From Flavobacterium sp. Root420 (GTDB lineage Bacteria; Bacteroidota; Bacteroidia; Flavobacteriales; Flavobacteriaceae), in assembly GCF_001427905.1 (NCBI RefSeq), contig NZ_LMEF01000032.1, forward strand, positions 96,314 to 160,313: a stretch of DNA of 64,000 nt, read 5' to 3'. The notes below the pieces were generated by a model. The model did not search any database. It was given only the letters and a program-made list of their open reading frames with translations, and was not told where the DNA came from. Shown here piece by piece: positions 17,282 to 26,536 of the stretch (position 1 is the stretch's first letter; every line of letters begins with the position of its first letter). The position numbers were made by a program, and so were the translations under genes.

Positions 17282-18293
17282 GATTTCGAATGAATTAGTA
17301 AGTATATTACTTCCTGTTTATAATGGTGAAAAATACCTTTCCTTATCTATTGAAAGTTGTCTAAGTCAGACTCATAAAAATATAGAGTTGATAATAGTAA
17401 ATGATTGTTCTACTGATAACACTTTGAGTATTGCTAATCAATATGCACAAAAAGATAATAGAATTAAGATTATAAGCAATTTTGAAAATAAAAAATTACC
17501 AGCAAGCTTAAATATTGGTCACAATGAAGCAAATGGAGATTTTATAACATGGACAAGTGATGATAATTTTTATGAGCCTGATGCTTTAGAAAAACTTTTA
17601 AAATCATTGCTAGAGAATGAAGTTGATATTGTTTATAGTAATATTTTCTTAATTGATAATTTAGGCAACAGAATAAGAGAAGTTAGATTATTAGGAGTAG
17701 AAAATTTAATTTTTGGGAATGTTATAGGATCTTGTTTTTTATATAGACGAAATGTCTTTCAAAAAAATAATGGTTATAATGAAACTTTATTTTTAATTGA
17801 AGACTATGATTTTTGGTTACGTGCTATCTTACATAGTAAATATTGTAAACTTGATCAGTTTTTATATAATTATAGAAAACATGAGGATAGTTTAACGAAT
17901 CAGATTAAAACAGTTAGTGACAAACAAATTATTTGGAAAAAAAATATAGAGGCGATGTATCTTGAATTTTCAAGAAATTTTATAGATCATGATTTTGAAG
18001 TTTTTTCAGAATTACAATCTAAAATACTAAGTTGTCAACAAATAAAATTTGAGTGGATTATAAAAAATCATTCTACTATTAAAAAATTCCAAGAAAACAT
18101 TTCTAAAAATAAAAACTTTCAAAATAAAAAAGCAACCGGGAAAGTTTTTTTGAATCAGATAATCATGTTGATGGTATCAGATTTTGTCAGAAAAAAAAGT
18201 AAGTTTTATTGTTTTTTCATATTTAAAAATTATTATCCATTTTTAGATAAAAATAGTATAAAAACTTTAATAAAGTACTCCTGTTTTAAATGA
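17274..18293 (+). CDS. GT2 family glycosyltransferase
   Basis: 339-residue GT2 enzyme: VSILLPVYNGEKYLSLSI, VNDCSTDNT, ASLNIGHNEANGDF and a TSDDN metal site (about 94-98), with IEDYDFWLRA as the later catalytic region. The last 100 residues are unusually rich in Lys, Asn, Phe and Ile and hold no recognised motif; they could be a membrane-associating tail. It overlaps the WbsX gene by eight bases and the next GT2 gene by four. Confidence 0.87.
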   Translation: MSEISNELVSILLPVYNGEKYLSLSIESCLSQTHKNIELIIVNDCSTDNTLSIANQYAQKDNRIKIISNFENKKLPASLNIGHNEANGDFITWTSDDNFYEPDALEKLLKSLLENEVDIVYSNIFLIDNLGNRIREVRLLGVENLIFGNVIGSCFLYRRNVFQKNNGYNETLFLIEDYDFWLRAILHSKYCKLDQFLYNYRKHEDSLTNQIKTVSDKQIIWKKNIEAMYLEFSRNFIDHDFEVFSELQSKILSCQQIKFEWIIKNHSTIKKFQENISKNKNFQNKKATGKVFLNQIIMLMVSDFVRKKSKFYCFFIFKNYYPFLDKNSIKTLIKYSCFK

Positions 18294-19216
18294 AAAAAAA
18301 AGTAACTATAATCATGGCGACTTATAATAGAAGCCATTTTATTTTAGAATCTTTACGGTCTATTCAGAATCAAACCTATTCAGAATTTGAATGTTTAATA
18401 ATTGATGACGGAGGAAGTGATAATACATTAGAAGTTGTTGTGCCAATTCTGGAGCAAGATCCAAGATTTAAATTTTTAAGACGTCCAGATAATTATAAGA
18501 AAGGATTGCCTGGTTGTCGAAATTATGGTATCGATTTAGCACAAGGTGATTACATTATATTTTTTGATGATGATGATATTGTACATCCACAGAATTTAGA
18601 ATTGTGCACAGGAGAATTAAGCAAAACTGAGGTTTCATTCTGCAGATATCAACGAGAAGTTTTTTTTAATGAGTTTGATTATAACTTTGATTATTCTAAA
18701 ACATGTACCACTTTTAAAATTGATAGTAGCGATGTTGAAAGAGTCTTAAATCATGAATTACCCTTTAATTCCTGTGCGGTAATGTGGAAGAGAGAATGTT
18801 TTGAAAAGAATCGTTTCGTTGAACATTTGATGTATGCTGAAGAATGGGAACTATATTCTAGAATAATATCTTCGGGATTTAAAGGAATATCAATTAACAA
18901 GTGTTTATTTTATGGACGAAAACATGCCAATTCAAATACTGGTGAATTTTTTCAAAATAATCCTGTTAGAATGGCTTCTCAAGCTGATGCAGTTGTTTTG
19001 GTTGTTCAAAATCTTAAAGAAAAACAATTACTTACAAATTCATTGCTTCAATATTTCATAACTATTTCTATTAGTTTCAAAGAGTATGATTTATTTAATA
19101 GAATATTAAATGTTTTGGATTTAAGTGTTTTTAAAAGTTTAAAATGGATTTTTTTTTATCAATCTTATCCTTTACGTCTGCCCATTTATAAAATAAAAAA
19201 GAGATTTAAGCAATGA
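18290..19216 (+). CDS. GT2 family glycosyltransferase
   Basis: 308-residue GT2 enzyme with VTIIMATYNRSHFILESL, IDDGGSDNT, GLPGCRNYGID and a run of four aspartates (FFDDDDIV, 93-96) as the metal site. AEEWELYSRI holds the probable general base. The end overlaps the wecB start by four bases, coupling a transferase to precursor synthesis. Donor and acceptor cannot be read. Confidence 0.88.
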   Translation: MKKKVTIIMATYNRSHFILESLRSIQNQTYSEFECLIIDDGGSDNTLEVVVPILEQDPRFKFLRRPDNYKKGLPGCRNYGIDLAQGDYIIFFDDDDIVHPQNLELCTGELSKTEVSFCRYQREVFFNEFDYNFDYSKTCTTFKIDSSDVERVLNHELPFNSCAVMWKRECFEKNRFVEHLMYAEEWELYSRIISSGFKGISINKCLFYGRKHANSNTGEFFQNNPVRMASQADAVVLVVQNLKEKQLLTNSLLQYFITISISFKEYDLFNRILNVLDLSVFKSLKWIFFYQSYPLRLPIYKIKKRFKQ

Positions 19217-20313
19217 AAATTCTACTTTGTTTCGGTACGCGCCCAGAAGCCATCAAAATGGCACCATTATATCATAAGTTACAAAAGGAAAATTTTGAAG
19301 TTATTGTGTGTGTAACAGCTCAGCATCGTGAAATGCTTGATCAGGTTTTGGATTTTTTTGAAATTAAACCTGATTTTGATTTAGATTTAATGCAATCGAA
19401 CCAATCTTTAAATAGTTTAAGTGCACTTATTTTATCAAAAATAGATACTGTCCTTAGGAAAACAGACCCAGATTTAGTTTTAGTTCATGGGGATACAACA
19501 ACTTCTTCAATGGTAGCTTTGGCAGCTTTTCATTTAGGCATAAAAGTAGGTCATGTAGAAGCTGGGCTACGAACCTATAATAAAAAGGCCCCTTTTCCAG
19601 AAGAAGTTAACAGACAAATAACAAGTAGACTAGTAGATTTACATTTTACACCAACAGTCGAAGCGACAGAAAATTTATTAACTGAAGGAATTCTAAAAGA
19701 AGATATTATTCAAACGGGTAATACCGTAATTGATGCTTTACTTTGGACAACAAATAAAATTGGTAAACCTGGCTATGGCCATCCCGAAATTGAAAAATTA
19801 AAAAAGAAAATTATAGAAAATAAAAAAATGGTTTTGGTGACAGGCCATCGAAGAGAGAACTTTGAATCAGGCTTAAAAAATCTTTGTGAAGCACTTTTGG
19901 ACATTTCTCAAAGAGAAGATGTTTTTATAGTATATCCGGTTCATTTAAATCCAAATGTAAAAAAAACGGTTTATGATTTATTGTCTGACAAACAAAATAT
20001 TCTTTTAATTCCTCCTGTTTCATATCCTGTTTTTGTCTGGTTAATGCAGCAATCTTTTTTAATTGTGACAGATTCTGGAGGTATTCAGGAAGAAGCACCG
20101 TCATTAGGAAAACCTGTTTTGGTGACCAGAGAAGTTTCTGAAAGACCAGAAGGTGTAACAGCAGGATTTTCAACTTTGGTCGGAACCGATAAAGATAAAA
20201 TAATAAACACAATAGAGGAAATTTTAAATGATTTTAAAGGTTTTGAAAATGTAGGGAATCCTTACGGAAATGGAGATGCCGCAGATAAGATAGTCACTTA
20301 TTTAAGTAGTTAA
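19213..20313 (+). CDS. wecB: non-hydrolysing UDP-N-acetylglucosamine 2-epimerase
   Basis: 366-residue enzyme interconverting UDP-GlcNAc and UDP-ManNAc in the cytoplasm. Family motifs are all present: CFGTRPEAIKMAPL at the start, LVHGDTTTSSM, the catalytic region GHVEAGLRT with PFPEEVNRQ, the ligand-binding GHRREN, and DSGGIQEEAPSLGKP. UDP-ManNAc could be a direct donor for one of the transferases or be oxidised to ManNAcA; no WecC-type dehydrogenase is in the window. It differs clearly from the hydrolysing NeuC enzyme further on, so the locus has two routes out of UDP-GlcNAc. The base composition looks less extreme than in the neighbouring transferases. Confidence 0.95.
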   Translation: MKILLCFGTRPEAIKMAPLYHKLQKENFEVIVCVTAQHREMLDQVLDFFEIKPDFDLDLMQSNQSLNSLSALILSKIDTVLRKTDPDLVLVHGDTTTSSMVALAAFHLGIKVGHVEAGLRTYNKKAPFPEEVNRQITSRLVDLHFTPTVEATENLLTEGILKEDIIQTGNTVIDALLWTTNKIGKPGYGHPEIEKLKKKIIENKKMVLVTGHRRENFESGLKNLCEALLDISQREDVFIVYPVHLNPNVKKTVYDLLSDKQNILLIPPVSYPVFVWLMQQSFLIVTDSGGIQEEAPSLGKPVLVTREVSERPEGVTAGFSTLVGTDKDKIINTIEEILNDFKGFENVGNPYGNGDAADKIVTYLSS

Positions 20314-20315
20314 TT

Positions 20316-20930
20316 ATGTTTAATAAGAGAAAAAGAAAATCTTTGTTTTTAAAAATAATAAAACACATACCTTCTAACTCAGCCAGGATTTTTTTATTGG
20401 AAAATATGTTTGGCTATTCTATTGGAAAAAATGTCAAAATTGGGAAAGTCATAATAAACTGCAATAAAGTAACAATTGGTGATAATGTTTACATTGCAGA
20501 CAATAACCTAATTTTATGCAACGAATTGTCAATAGGACAGAAAACTTCAATTCATTCCGGGAATGTATTTCAGGGAAGTGCTAATTTCTCTATTGGCACA
20601 AATTCAAGAATTATAAATAATCATTATTTCGATTTGTATCATAATATAGAAATAGGCAATAACACTTGGATTGCTGGTAAAAGTAGCCAGTTTTGGACAC
20701 ATGGTTCCATTCACACAAAATTAAAAGACAAAGAGCTTTCAATTGTAATTAAAAATGATGTTTATGTTGGTTCGGCATGTTGTTTTGCGCCAGGAGTACA
20801 GATTGAAAGTGAAAATTTAATAGGATTGGGAAGTGTTGTCACAAAAAGCTTTTTAAAAAGCAAAACTATTATTGCGGGTAATCCAGCATTAGTAGTAAAG
20901 CAAGATATAGATTGGAGAATAAACTGGTAA
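20316..20930 (+). CDS. hexapeptide-repeat acyltransferase (WcaF/Vat-like)
   Basis: 204-residue left-handed beta-helix acyltransferase. Hexapeptide turns run from about residue 35 (IGKNVKIGKVIINCNKVTIG) to GLGSVVTKSFLKSKTIIAGNPA, the usual closing IxGNPA block. The likely reaction is O-acetylation of a sugar from acetyl-CoA on the cytoplasmic side. The His expected in the active site may be in FDLYHN or WTHGS. It sits two bases after wecB and one base before a GT-B gene. The N-terminal 30 residues are basic and hydrophobic. Confidence 0.82.
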   Translation: MFNKRKRKSLFLKIIKHIPSNSARIFLLENMFGYSIGKNVKIGKVIINCNKVTIGDNVYIADNNLILCNELSIGQKTSIHSGNVFQGSANFSIGTNSRIINNHYFDLYHNIEIGNNTWIAGKSSQFWTHGSIHTKLKDKELSIVIKNDVYVGSACCFAPGVQIESENLIGLGSVVTKSFLKSKTIIAGNPALVVKQDIDWRINW

Positions 20931-20931
20931 A

Positions 20932-22188
20932 ATGATAAAAAAAGTACTCGTAGTAGTAGATTCTATTAATATAGATGATAGCAGTGGTTCTAAAGCAAAC
21001 GTAGCTTTGATTAATAACCTAAATGAAGCCGGTTTTGAAGTTGCCGTTTATCATTATACTCAAAAGCATATTCAATTAAAAAATATAAAGACGTTTTCTA
21101 TCCCAGAAATAAAATGGAGTTTTAATTATTTGTTTAGCAGATTTTTTAGAGTCATAAATCGAAATTTTAAAATAAATTTTGCTCCATTTTTCGAAAAGAG
21201 ATTGGGTTTTTCTTTTACTTTTTTTAATGATACACAAAGTATTATTAAAACCTTGAAAAAACAGTCTTTTGAGCCTGATTTAGTATTGACTTTAAGTAAG
21301 GGAGCTAGTTTTAGACCACATTATGCAGTTCTTAAATTACCTCATTTACATGATAAATGGATGGCATATGTGCACGATCCTTTTCCTTTTCATTATTATC
21401 CAAGACCTTATAATTGGATAGAACCTGGATATGACAAAAAAGAATCCTTTTTTAGAGAAATTTCAGAAAAAGCAAAATATAGCGCTTTTCCAAGTCAATT
21501 GTTAAAAGAATGGATGAGCAGTTATTTTTCTAATTTTGAAAAAACTGGAATTATTATTCCGCATCAAAATGCAAAATACGAAATTCAAAATAATGGTTTT
21601 CCCTCTTATTTTGATGTTTCGAAATTCAATATATTGCATGCCGGAAATTTAATGAAAGAACGTTCACCGGAAGGCTTGATAAAAGGCTTTGAAATATTTC
21701 TTACTAAAAATAGTGAAGCAAAAAAAGATGCAAGACTTATTTTATTAGGAAATGCATCTGATTATACTGAACTTCTTGATCATTATAAAAATGACATTCC
21801 TGAAATATATATCTATAACGGCAATAAATCTTTTGATGAAGTATTTCTTGTACAAAAAAATGTTTCGATTAATGTCATTTTAGAATCAAAATCAGAGATT
21901 AGTCCATTTCTTCCAGGAAAATTTCCGCATTGCATAGAGGCAAATAAAGTTATACTTTCCCTAGCCCCTTATTACAGCGAAACGAGACGACTTTTAGGAA
22001 ATAATTATCCTTATTGGACGGAGGTTGATCAGGTAGAGAAGATAGCTGTTATCATTGAAGATCTCTATCAATTATGGAAACAGAACCCTGATAACCTGAA
22101 CTTGAATAGGAAGGATTTGGAGGATTATTTGTCTTCAGATTATTTGAAAAAAGTAATTAATAAAGATAATTTGAAAGATGCAATATAA
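20932..22188 (+). CDS. GT-B glycosyltransferase (GT4-like)
   Basis: 418-residue protein with GT-B features. The start VLVVVDSINIDDSSGSKANVAL resembles the acceptor domain of GT4 enzymes with its SGSK loop. A second strand set begins near 230 (FNILHAGNLMKERSPEGLIKGFEIF), the usual start of the donor-binding domain. The canonical ExFGxxxxE box is replaced by NVILESKSEISPFLPGKFPHCIEANK. It is probably active but diverged. It overlaps the next gene by 11 bases. Confidence 0.77.
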   Translation: MIKKVLVVVDSINIDDSSGSKANVALINNLNEAGFEVAVYHYTQKHIQLKNIKTFSIPEIKWSFNYLFSRFFRVINRNFKINFAPFFEKRLGFSFTFFNDTQSIIKTLKKQSFEPDLVLTLSKGASFRPHYAVLKLPHLHDKWMAYVHDPFPFHYYPRPYNWIEPGYDKKESFFREISEKAKYSAFPSQLLKEWMSSYFSNFEKTGIIIPHQNAKYEIQNNGFPSYFDVSKFNILHAGNLMKERSPEGLIKGFEIFLTKNSEAKKDARLILLGNASDYTELLDHYKNDIPEIYIYNGNKSFDEVFLVQKNVSINVILESKSEISPFLPGKFPHCIEANKVILSLAPYYSETRRLLGNNYPYWTEVDQVEKIAVIIEDLYQLWKQNPDNLNLNRKDLEDYLSSDYLKKVINKDNLKDAI

Positions 22189-23086
22189 ATTTACAATTGT
22201 TATTCCGACAAAAAATCGATTAGAAGATTTAAAAATTACTTTAGAAAAATTAAAATTTTTATTTGAAAGAGGCGATGTTCATTTCTTAATTTGTGATGAT
22301 GGTTCAACGGATGGTACTTTTGAATATATATCAACACATTTTCCAAAAATTGAAATCTTTTCAAATAAGATTTCCAGAGGAATTCATCATACTAGAAATC
22401 GACTCATGGAGAGAGTGAAATCTCCATATGCAATAAATATAGATGACGATATTCATTTTATTACCCAGGACCCTATAGAAATAATCGAAGAATATTTCAA
22501 TTTAAACCCAAACTGTGCTATTCTGGGGTTTAGGATTTTTTGGAGTAAATCGCTGCCTGATTCAATAGAGACTAATGACATACCACACAGAGTGAAGAGT
22601 TTTGGCGCTGGCGCAAGTGTTTGGCGAATGTCGGCTTGGAATGAAATCCCAAATTATCCTGAATGGTTTGTTTTTTACGGAGAAGAAGATTTTGCTTCTT
22701 ACCATTTATTTAAAAAAGATTGGGAAATACATTATTTGCCTGAAGTTTTAGTAAATCACAGGGTAAATATAAAAGAGAGAAAAAAAGGCCAAGATTACAG
22801 TTTACGTTTGCAAAGATCATTACGTTCTGGTTGGTATTTGTACTTTTTGTTTTATCCAATTCGTGTTATCCCAAAAAAACTGGCTTATTCGGTTTGGTCG
22901 CAATTCAAGTCAAAAGTTTTTAAAGGAGATTTTAAAGCGCTAAAAGCAATTTTACTAGCATTGTTTGATTTGATATTTTCAATTCCGAAAATCATTAAAA
23001 ATTCAAATCGATTATCAATAAAAGAATATAACGTTTATCAAAAATTAGAAGAGACAAAACTGTATTGGCATCCAGAAGATAAATAA
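22178..23086 (+). CDS. GT2 family glycosyltransferase
   Basis: 302-residue GT2 enzyme: FTIVIPTKNRLEDLKITLEK, CDDGSTDGT, SRGIHHTRNRL, an IDDD metal site in NIDDDIHF, and FYGEEDFASYHLF carrying the catalytic ED. The C-terminal third has a hydrophobic stretch (GWYLYFLFYPIRVIP) typical of flavobacterial GT2 enzymes near the membrane. It directly precedes the sialic acid cassette, so it is one candidate to use CMP-sialic acid. GT2 enzymes usually use UDP or dTDP sugars, so this is weak. Confidence 0.87.
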   Translation: MQYKFTIVIPTKNRLEDLKITLEKLKFLFERGDVHFLICDDGSTDGTFEYISTHFPKIEIFSNKISRGIHHTRNRLMERVKSPYAINIDDDIHFITQDPIEIIEEYFNLNPNCAILGFRIFWSKSLPDSIETNDIPHRVKSFGAGASVWRMSAWNEIPNYPEWFVFYGEEDFASYHLFKKDWEIHYLPEVLVNHRVNIKERKKGQDYSLRLQRSLRSGWYLYFLFYPIRVIPKKLAYSVWSQFKSKVFKGDFKALKAILLALFDLIFSIPKIIKNSNRLSIKEYNVYQKLEETKLYWHPEDK

Positions 23087-23094
23087 CATGTTTT

Positions 23095-23769
23095 ATGAAA
23101 ACGATCGCTATTATTCCAGCTCGGGGAGGATCTAAACGACTCCCTCAAAAAAACATAAAAGAGTTAGGTGAAATTCCCTTGCTCGCGCACAGCATTTTGT
23201 ACGCTAAAGCGAATGAACAAATTATTGACGAAATCTATGTTTCGACAGATGATCAAGAAATCAAAAAAATTGCTCTAGAATATGGGGCAAAAGTCATAGA
23301 TCGGCCTGAACATATTTCCGGAGATTTAGAGCCAACCGTTTCAGCTTTAAAAAATGTTCTGGAACAAATTTCTGATGAGGTAGAAAATGTTATTCTTTTA
23401 CAGCCTACAAACCCATTGAGACCAGAAAATGTACTGACAAAAGCTTTCCATATTTACGAAAAAGAAAAATTTGACAGTTTGTTTACAGTTTCCCGAAATC
23501 ATCAAAAGTTTGGAAAAATTATTGAAAATAAATTTATCCCATATAATTATAAAATTGGACAGCGGAGTCAGGATTTAGAACCTCTTTTCTTTGAAAATGG
23601 ATTGCTTTATATCACAAAGGCATCTTTGATTTTTGATGATATAATTATTGGAGAAAATTCATTTCCTTTCGAAATAGATCATATTTTTGCCACTGTTGAT
23701 ATCGATACAAAAGAAGATTTCGATTATGCAACATATTTATACCAAAAACATTTAAACCCTAATTCATAA
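23095..23769 (+). CDS. neuA: CMP-sialic acid synthetase (acylneuraminate cytidylyltransferase)
   Basis: 224-residue cytidylyltransferase that activates a nonulosonic acid with CTP. The signature IPARGGSKRLPQKNIK, with its nucleotide-binding Arg and Lys, opens the protein. VSTDDQEIKKIA, LQPTNPLRP and FATVDIDTKEDF are further family motifs. Neighbouring neuB and neuC match the N-acetylneuraminate pathway best, so CMP-Neu5Ac is the expected product, though related enzymes act on legionaminic or pseudaminic acid. It begins eight bases after the GT2 gene and ends eight bases before neuB. Composition is closer to core genes than to the surrounding transferases. Confidence 0.92.
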   Translation: MKTIAIIPARGGSKRLPQKNIKELGEIPLLAHSILYAKANEQIIDEIYVSTDDQEIKKIALEYGAKVIDRPEHISGDLEPTVSALKNVLEQISDEVENVILLQPTNPLRPENVLTKAFHIYEKEKFDSLFTVSRNHQKFGKIIENKFIPYNYKIGQRSQDLEPLFFENGLLYITKASLIFDDIIIGENSFPFEIDHIFATVDIDTKEDFDYATYLYQKHLNPNS

Positions 23770-23777
23770 CCTACTTT

Positions 23778-24818
23778 ATGAATCCATATATAGAAATTGC
23801 AGGAAGAAGAATCGGACAAGATTTTCCACCATTAGTTATTGCCGAGATCGGAATTAATCATGAAGGTTCATTGCAAATTGCCAAAGAGATGGTTGATGCC
23901 GCAAAAAGAGCCGGTGCTGAAATTGTAAAACATCAGACTCATATTGTAGAAGACGAAATGAGCGGCGCTGCCAAAAAGGTAATTCCAGGCAATGCAGATG
24001 TTTCTATCTATGAAATTATGGAACGCTGTTCTTTGAATGAAGAAGACGAATTAGAACTTAAAAATTATGTCGAAAGCAAAGAAATGATTTTTATTTCTAC
24101 GCCATTTTCTCGTGCAGCTGCTGAACGATTAAAGAAATTTGATCTTCCAGCTTATAAAATTGGTTCAGGCGAATGTAATAATTACCCATTATTAGAACAT
24201 ATTGCCTCTTTTGGAAAACCGGTTATTTTAAGTACAGGTATGAATACAATTGAAAGTATTCAAAAAGCCGTTGCTATTTTTGATAAGAATAATATTCCTG
24301 TGGCACTTTTGCATACCACCAATTTATATCCAACACCAATTCATTTGGTGCGCTTTGGTGCGATGTTAGAACTGCACGAAGCTTTTCCTGATAAAGTTTT
24401 TGGCTTAAGTGATCACACGCTTAATAACAATGCTTGTTTAGGAGCAGTGGCTCTTGGCGCAAGTATTTTAGAAAGACATTTTACAGATCATATGCAAAGA
24501 ACAGGTCCGGATATTATTTGCAGTATGGATGAAAAGGCCTGTCATGAACTAATTGTTTCCAGTGCAGAAATGGCTTTAATGCGTGGTGGAACAAAAAAAC
24601 CAGCCTTAGAAGAACAAGTAACAATTGATTTTGCATTTGCTACTGTTTGTGCAATATCGCCCATTAATAAAGGAGAAGTTTTTACAAAACAAAACATTTG
24701 GGTAAAGCGCCCGGGAACAGGTAAAATTCTGGCAGAACATTTTAATGATTTAATCGGAAAAACGGCAACAAGAGATATTGAAAATGATGAACAATTGATC
24801 TGGGAAGATATTACTTAA
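23778..24818 (+). CDS. neuB: N-acetylneuraminate synthase
   Basis: 346-residue enzyme condensing ManNAc with phosphoenolpyruvate. It strongly resembles meningococcal NeuB: EIGINHEGSL, VKHQTHIVEDEM, IPGNADVSIYEIMERC, FISTPFSRAAAERL, YKIGSGECNNYPLL and GLSDHTLNN are kept almost unchanged. The TIM barrel (about 1-280) is followed by the SAF/antifreeze-like domain (about 285-346, with NIWVKRPGTGKI). The NADVSIYEIMERC segment favours a Neu5Ac-type substrate over legionaminate or pseudaminate (inference from recalled family members). The stop shares one base with the next start. Confidence 0.93.
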   Translation: MNPYIEIAGRRIGQDFPPLVIAEIGINHEGSLQIAKEMVDAAKRAGAEIVKHQTHIVEDEMSGAAKKVIPGNADVSIYEIMERCSLNEEDELELKNYVESKEMIFISTPFSRAAAERLKKFDLPAYKIGSGECNNYPLLEHIASFGKPVILSTGMNTIESIQKAVAIFDKNNIPVALLHTTNLYPTPIHLVRFGAMLELHEAFPDKVFGLSDHTLNNNACLGAVALGASILERHFTDHMQRTGPDIICSMDEKACHELIVSSAEMALMRGGTKKPALEEQVTIDFAFATVCAISPINKGEVFTKQNIWVKRPGTGKILAEHFNDLIGKTATRDIENDEQLIWEDIT

Positions 24819-25402
24819 TGAAAGATTTTGTAAAATTTTTATTGACTAAAGTATATCAGTTTAAAGCAATTGATGAAAAATATATTCAGAGCGCTTTTGA
24901 ATTAACTGTTATTGATGTTAATTATCACTTTCCTGACCTTGCCAGAGAAGAAATCAAAGATAGAATAACAACAAATTCAAACGAGTTAGGTGTTTTTTTA
25001 TTTCGTTTAGGAAACGTTTTACATAAAAATGATCAGGAAGATCTAAAGCCGCAAATACATTGGCTGCTTAAGGAATTATGTTCTTGTGAAATTTATTTTA
25101 ATAATGAAATAGGCGAAGGTTTTTATATTGTGCATGGCGAAGGAACTGTCATAGGAAGCAGAAACAAAATAGGTAAAGGATTTAAAATTCATCATGGCTG
25201 TACTATTGGGCATAAAAAAAATGGAGGAGGAAATGGCAATACAATAAGTGATAATGTTACGATGTACTGTAATTCTTCAATAATTGGAGAACTTACAATA
25301 GGTGATAATGTCATTATTGGCGGGCACACAATGATCATCAACAATATTCCGGATAATAGTTTAATAACTCAAAAAGGAGAGTTATTGATTCGTCAAATTT
25401 AA
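24818..25402 (+). CDS. CysE-like hexapeptide acetyltransferase inside the neu cassette
   Basis: 194-residue acetyltransferase with a helical N-terminal part (1-95) and left-handed helix repeats (about 96-185), including KIHHGCTIGHKKNGGGNGN. This is the serine-acetyltransferase-like arrangement with its catalytic His region. It is shorter than housekeeping CysE. It lies between neuB and neuC, overlapping neuB by one base, where many sialic acid operons place the acetyltransferase NeuD. O-acetylation of sialic acid or another sugar is therefore more likely than cysteine synthesis (inference). Confidence 0.8.
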   Translation: MKDFVKFLLTKVYQFKAIDEKYIQSAFELTVIDVNYHFPDLAREEIKDRITTNSNELGVFLFRLGNVLHKNDQEDLKPQIHWLLKELCSCEIYFNNEIGEGFYIVHGEGTVIGSRNKIGKGFKIHHGCTIGHKKNGGGNGNTISDNVTMYCNSSIIGELTIGDNVIIGGHTMIINNIPDNSLITQKGELLIRQI

Positions 25403-25408
25403 AACAAA

Positions 25409-26536
25409 ATGAAAAAAATAGTATTTCTTACCGGAACTCGTGCTGATTTTGGAAAGATAAAATCATTGATTTCAATTTTGGAGGAAAAACGCGAGTTTGA
25501 AGTTTTTGTATTTGTAACAGGGATGCATTTACAAGAAGAATACGGGTATACTTTAATTGAAATTGAAAGATGCAATTTTAAAAATATTCATACTTTCAAA
25601 AATCACACGCACGAAACCACAATGGATTTAACTCTTGCCAAAACAATCGAAGGTTTGTCTCATTATTGCAAAGAGGTAAATCCGGATATGATTGTAGTGC
25701 ATGGTGACAGAGTTGAAACGTTAGCTGGTGCGATTGTAGGATCACTTAATAATATTTTAGTTTCACATATAGAAGGAGGAGAAGTTTCAGGAACTGTAGA
25801 TGAATTGATAAGACATAGTGTTAGTAAACTTAGTCACATTCATTTTGTTTCTAATAATGAAGCAAAAAAGAGATTGATTCAAATGGGAGAAATCACTGAG
25901 TCTATTTTTACGATTGGTTCCCCAGATATCGACATTATGTTCTCCGATCAATTGCCTGAATTAGCAATTGCAAAAGATTATTATAAAATTGATTTTGATA
26001 AATATGCCATCGTAATGTTTCATCCGGTTACTACTGAAATTAAGGAAATGCAAAAATATGCAGAAACCTTTGTTGATGCTTTACTTCAAGACAATCATAA
26101 TTATATAGTTATATTTCCTAATAACGATTTAGGAAGTCAGCACATTATTCAAGCATACGAAAAGCTAAAATACAATTCTAGATTCAGAATTTACCCATCA
26201 CTTCGTTTTGAATACTTTTTGACGTTATTAAAAAACAGTCAATTTATTATAGGAAATAGCAGTGCAGGAATACGAGAAGCGCCTTATTATGGAATTCCAA
26301 TTATTAATATCGGTACACGTCAACAAAATCGAGCTGTTCACGCTGATATTATCACTACAGATTATTTCGAAGAAGATATTAAAAAAGCACTTTCGATTAT
26401 TGACTCGCATATAGTAAAAATTGTTACAGATGATTTTGGTCAGGGTAATAGTAATGAACTATTTCTTCAGTGTCTCCAAAAAGATGATATTTGGAAACTC
26501 AATCATCAAAAACAATTTAGAGATTTATCTAATTAA
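25409..26536 (+). CDS. neuC: hydrolysing UDP-N-acetylglucosamine 2-epimerase
   Basis: 375-residue enzyme converting UDP-GlcNAc into free ManNAc and UDP, the first step towards sialic acid. It closely follows meningococcal NeuC: FLTGTRADFGKIKSL, VHGDRVETLAGA, SHIEGGEVSGTVDELIRHS, MFHPVTTEI, SLRFEYFLTLLKN and GNSSAGIREAPYYGIP. The VSGTVDELIRHS segment fits the hydrolysing rather than the WecB subfamily. With neuB and neuA it forms a complete route from UDP-GlcNAc to CMP-Neu5Ac. The stop shares one base with the start of the deacetylase gene. Confidence 0.93.
   Translation: MKKIVFLTGTRADFGKIKSLISILEEKREFEVFVFVTGMHLQEEYGYTLIEIERCNFKNIHTFKNHTHETTMDLTLAKTIEGLSHYCKEVNPDMIVVHGDRVETLAGAIVGSLNNILVSHIEGGEVSGTVDELIRHSVSKLSHIHFVSNNEAKKRLIQMGEITESIFTIGSPDIDIMFSDQLPELAIAKDYYKIDFDKYAIVMFHPVTTEIKEMQKYAETFVDALLQDNHNYIVIFPNNDLGSQHIIQAYEKLKYNSRFRIYPSLRFEYFLTLLKNSQFIIGNSSAGIREAPYYGIPIINIGTRQQNRAVHADIITTDYFEEDIKKALSIIDSHIVKIVTDDFGQGNSNELFLQCLQKDDIWKLNHQKQFRDLSN

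Noticed and set aside
23095..26536. Legionaminic or pseudaminic acid pathway instead of sialic acid
   Set aside because: No LegB/LegC- or PseC/PseH-like set is present beside the cassette, and NeuB and NeuC match the Neu5Ac type by motif. Not fully excluded.
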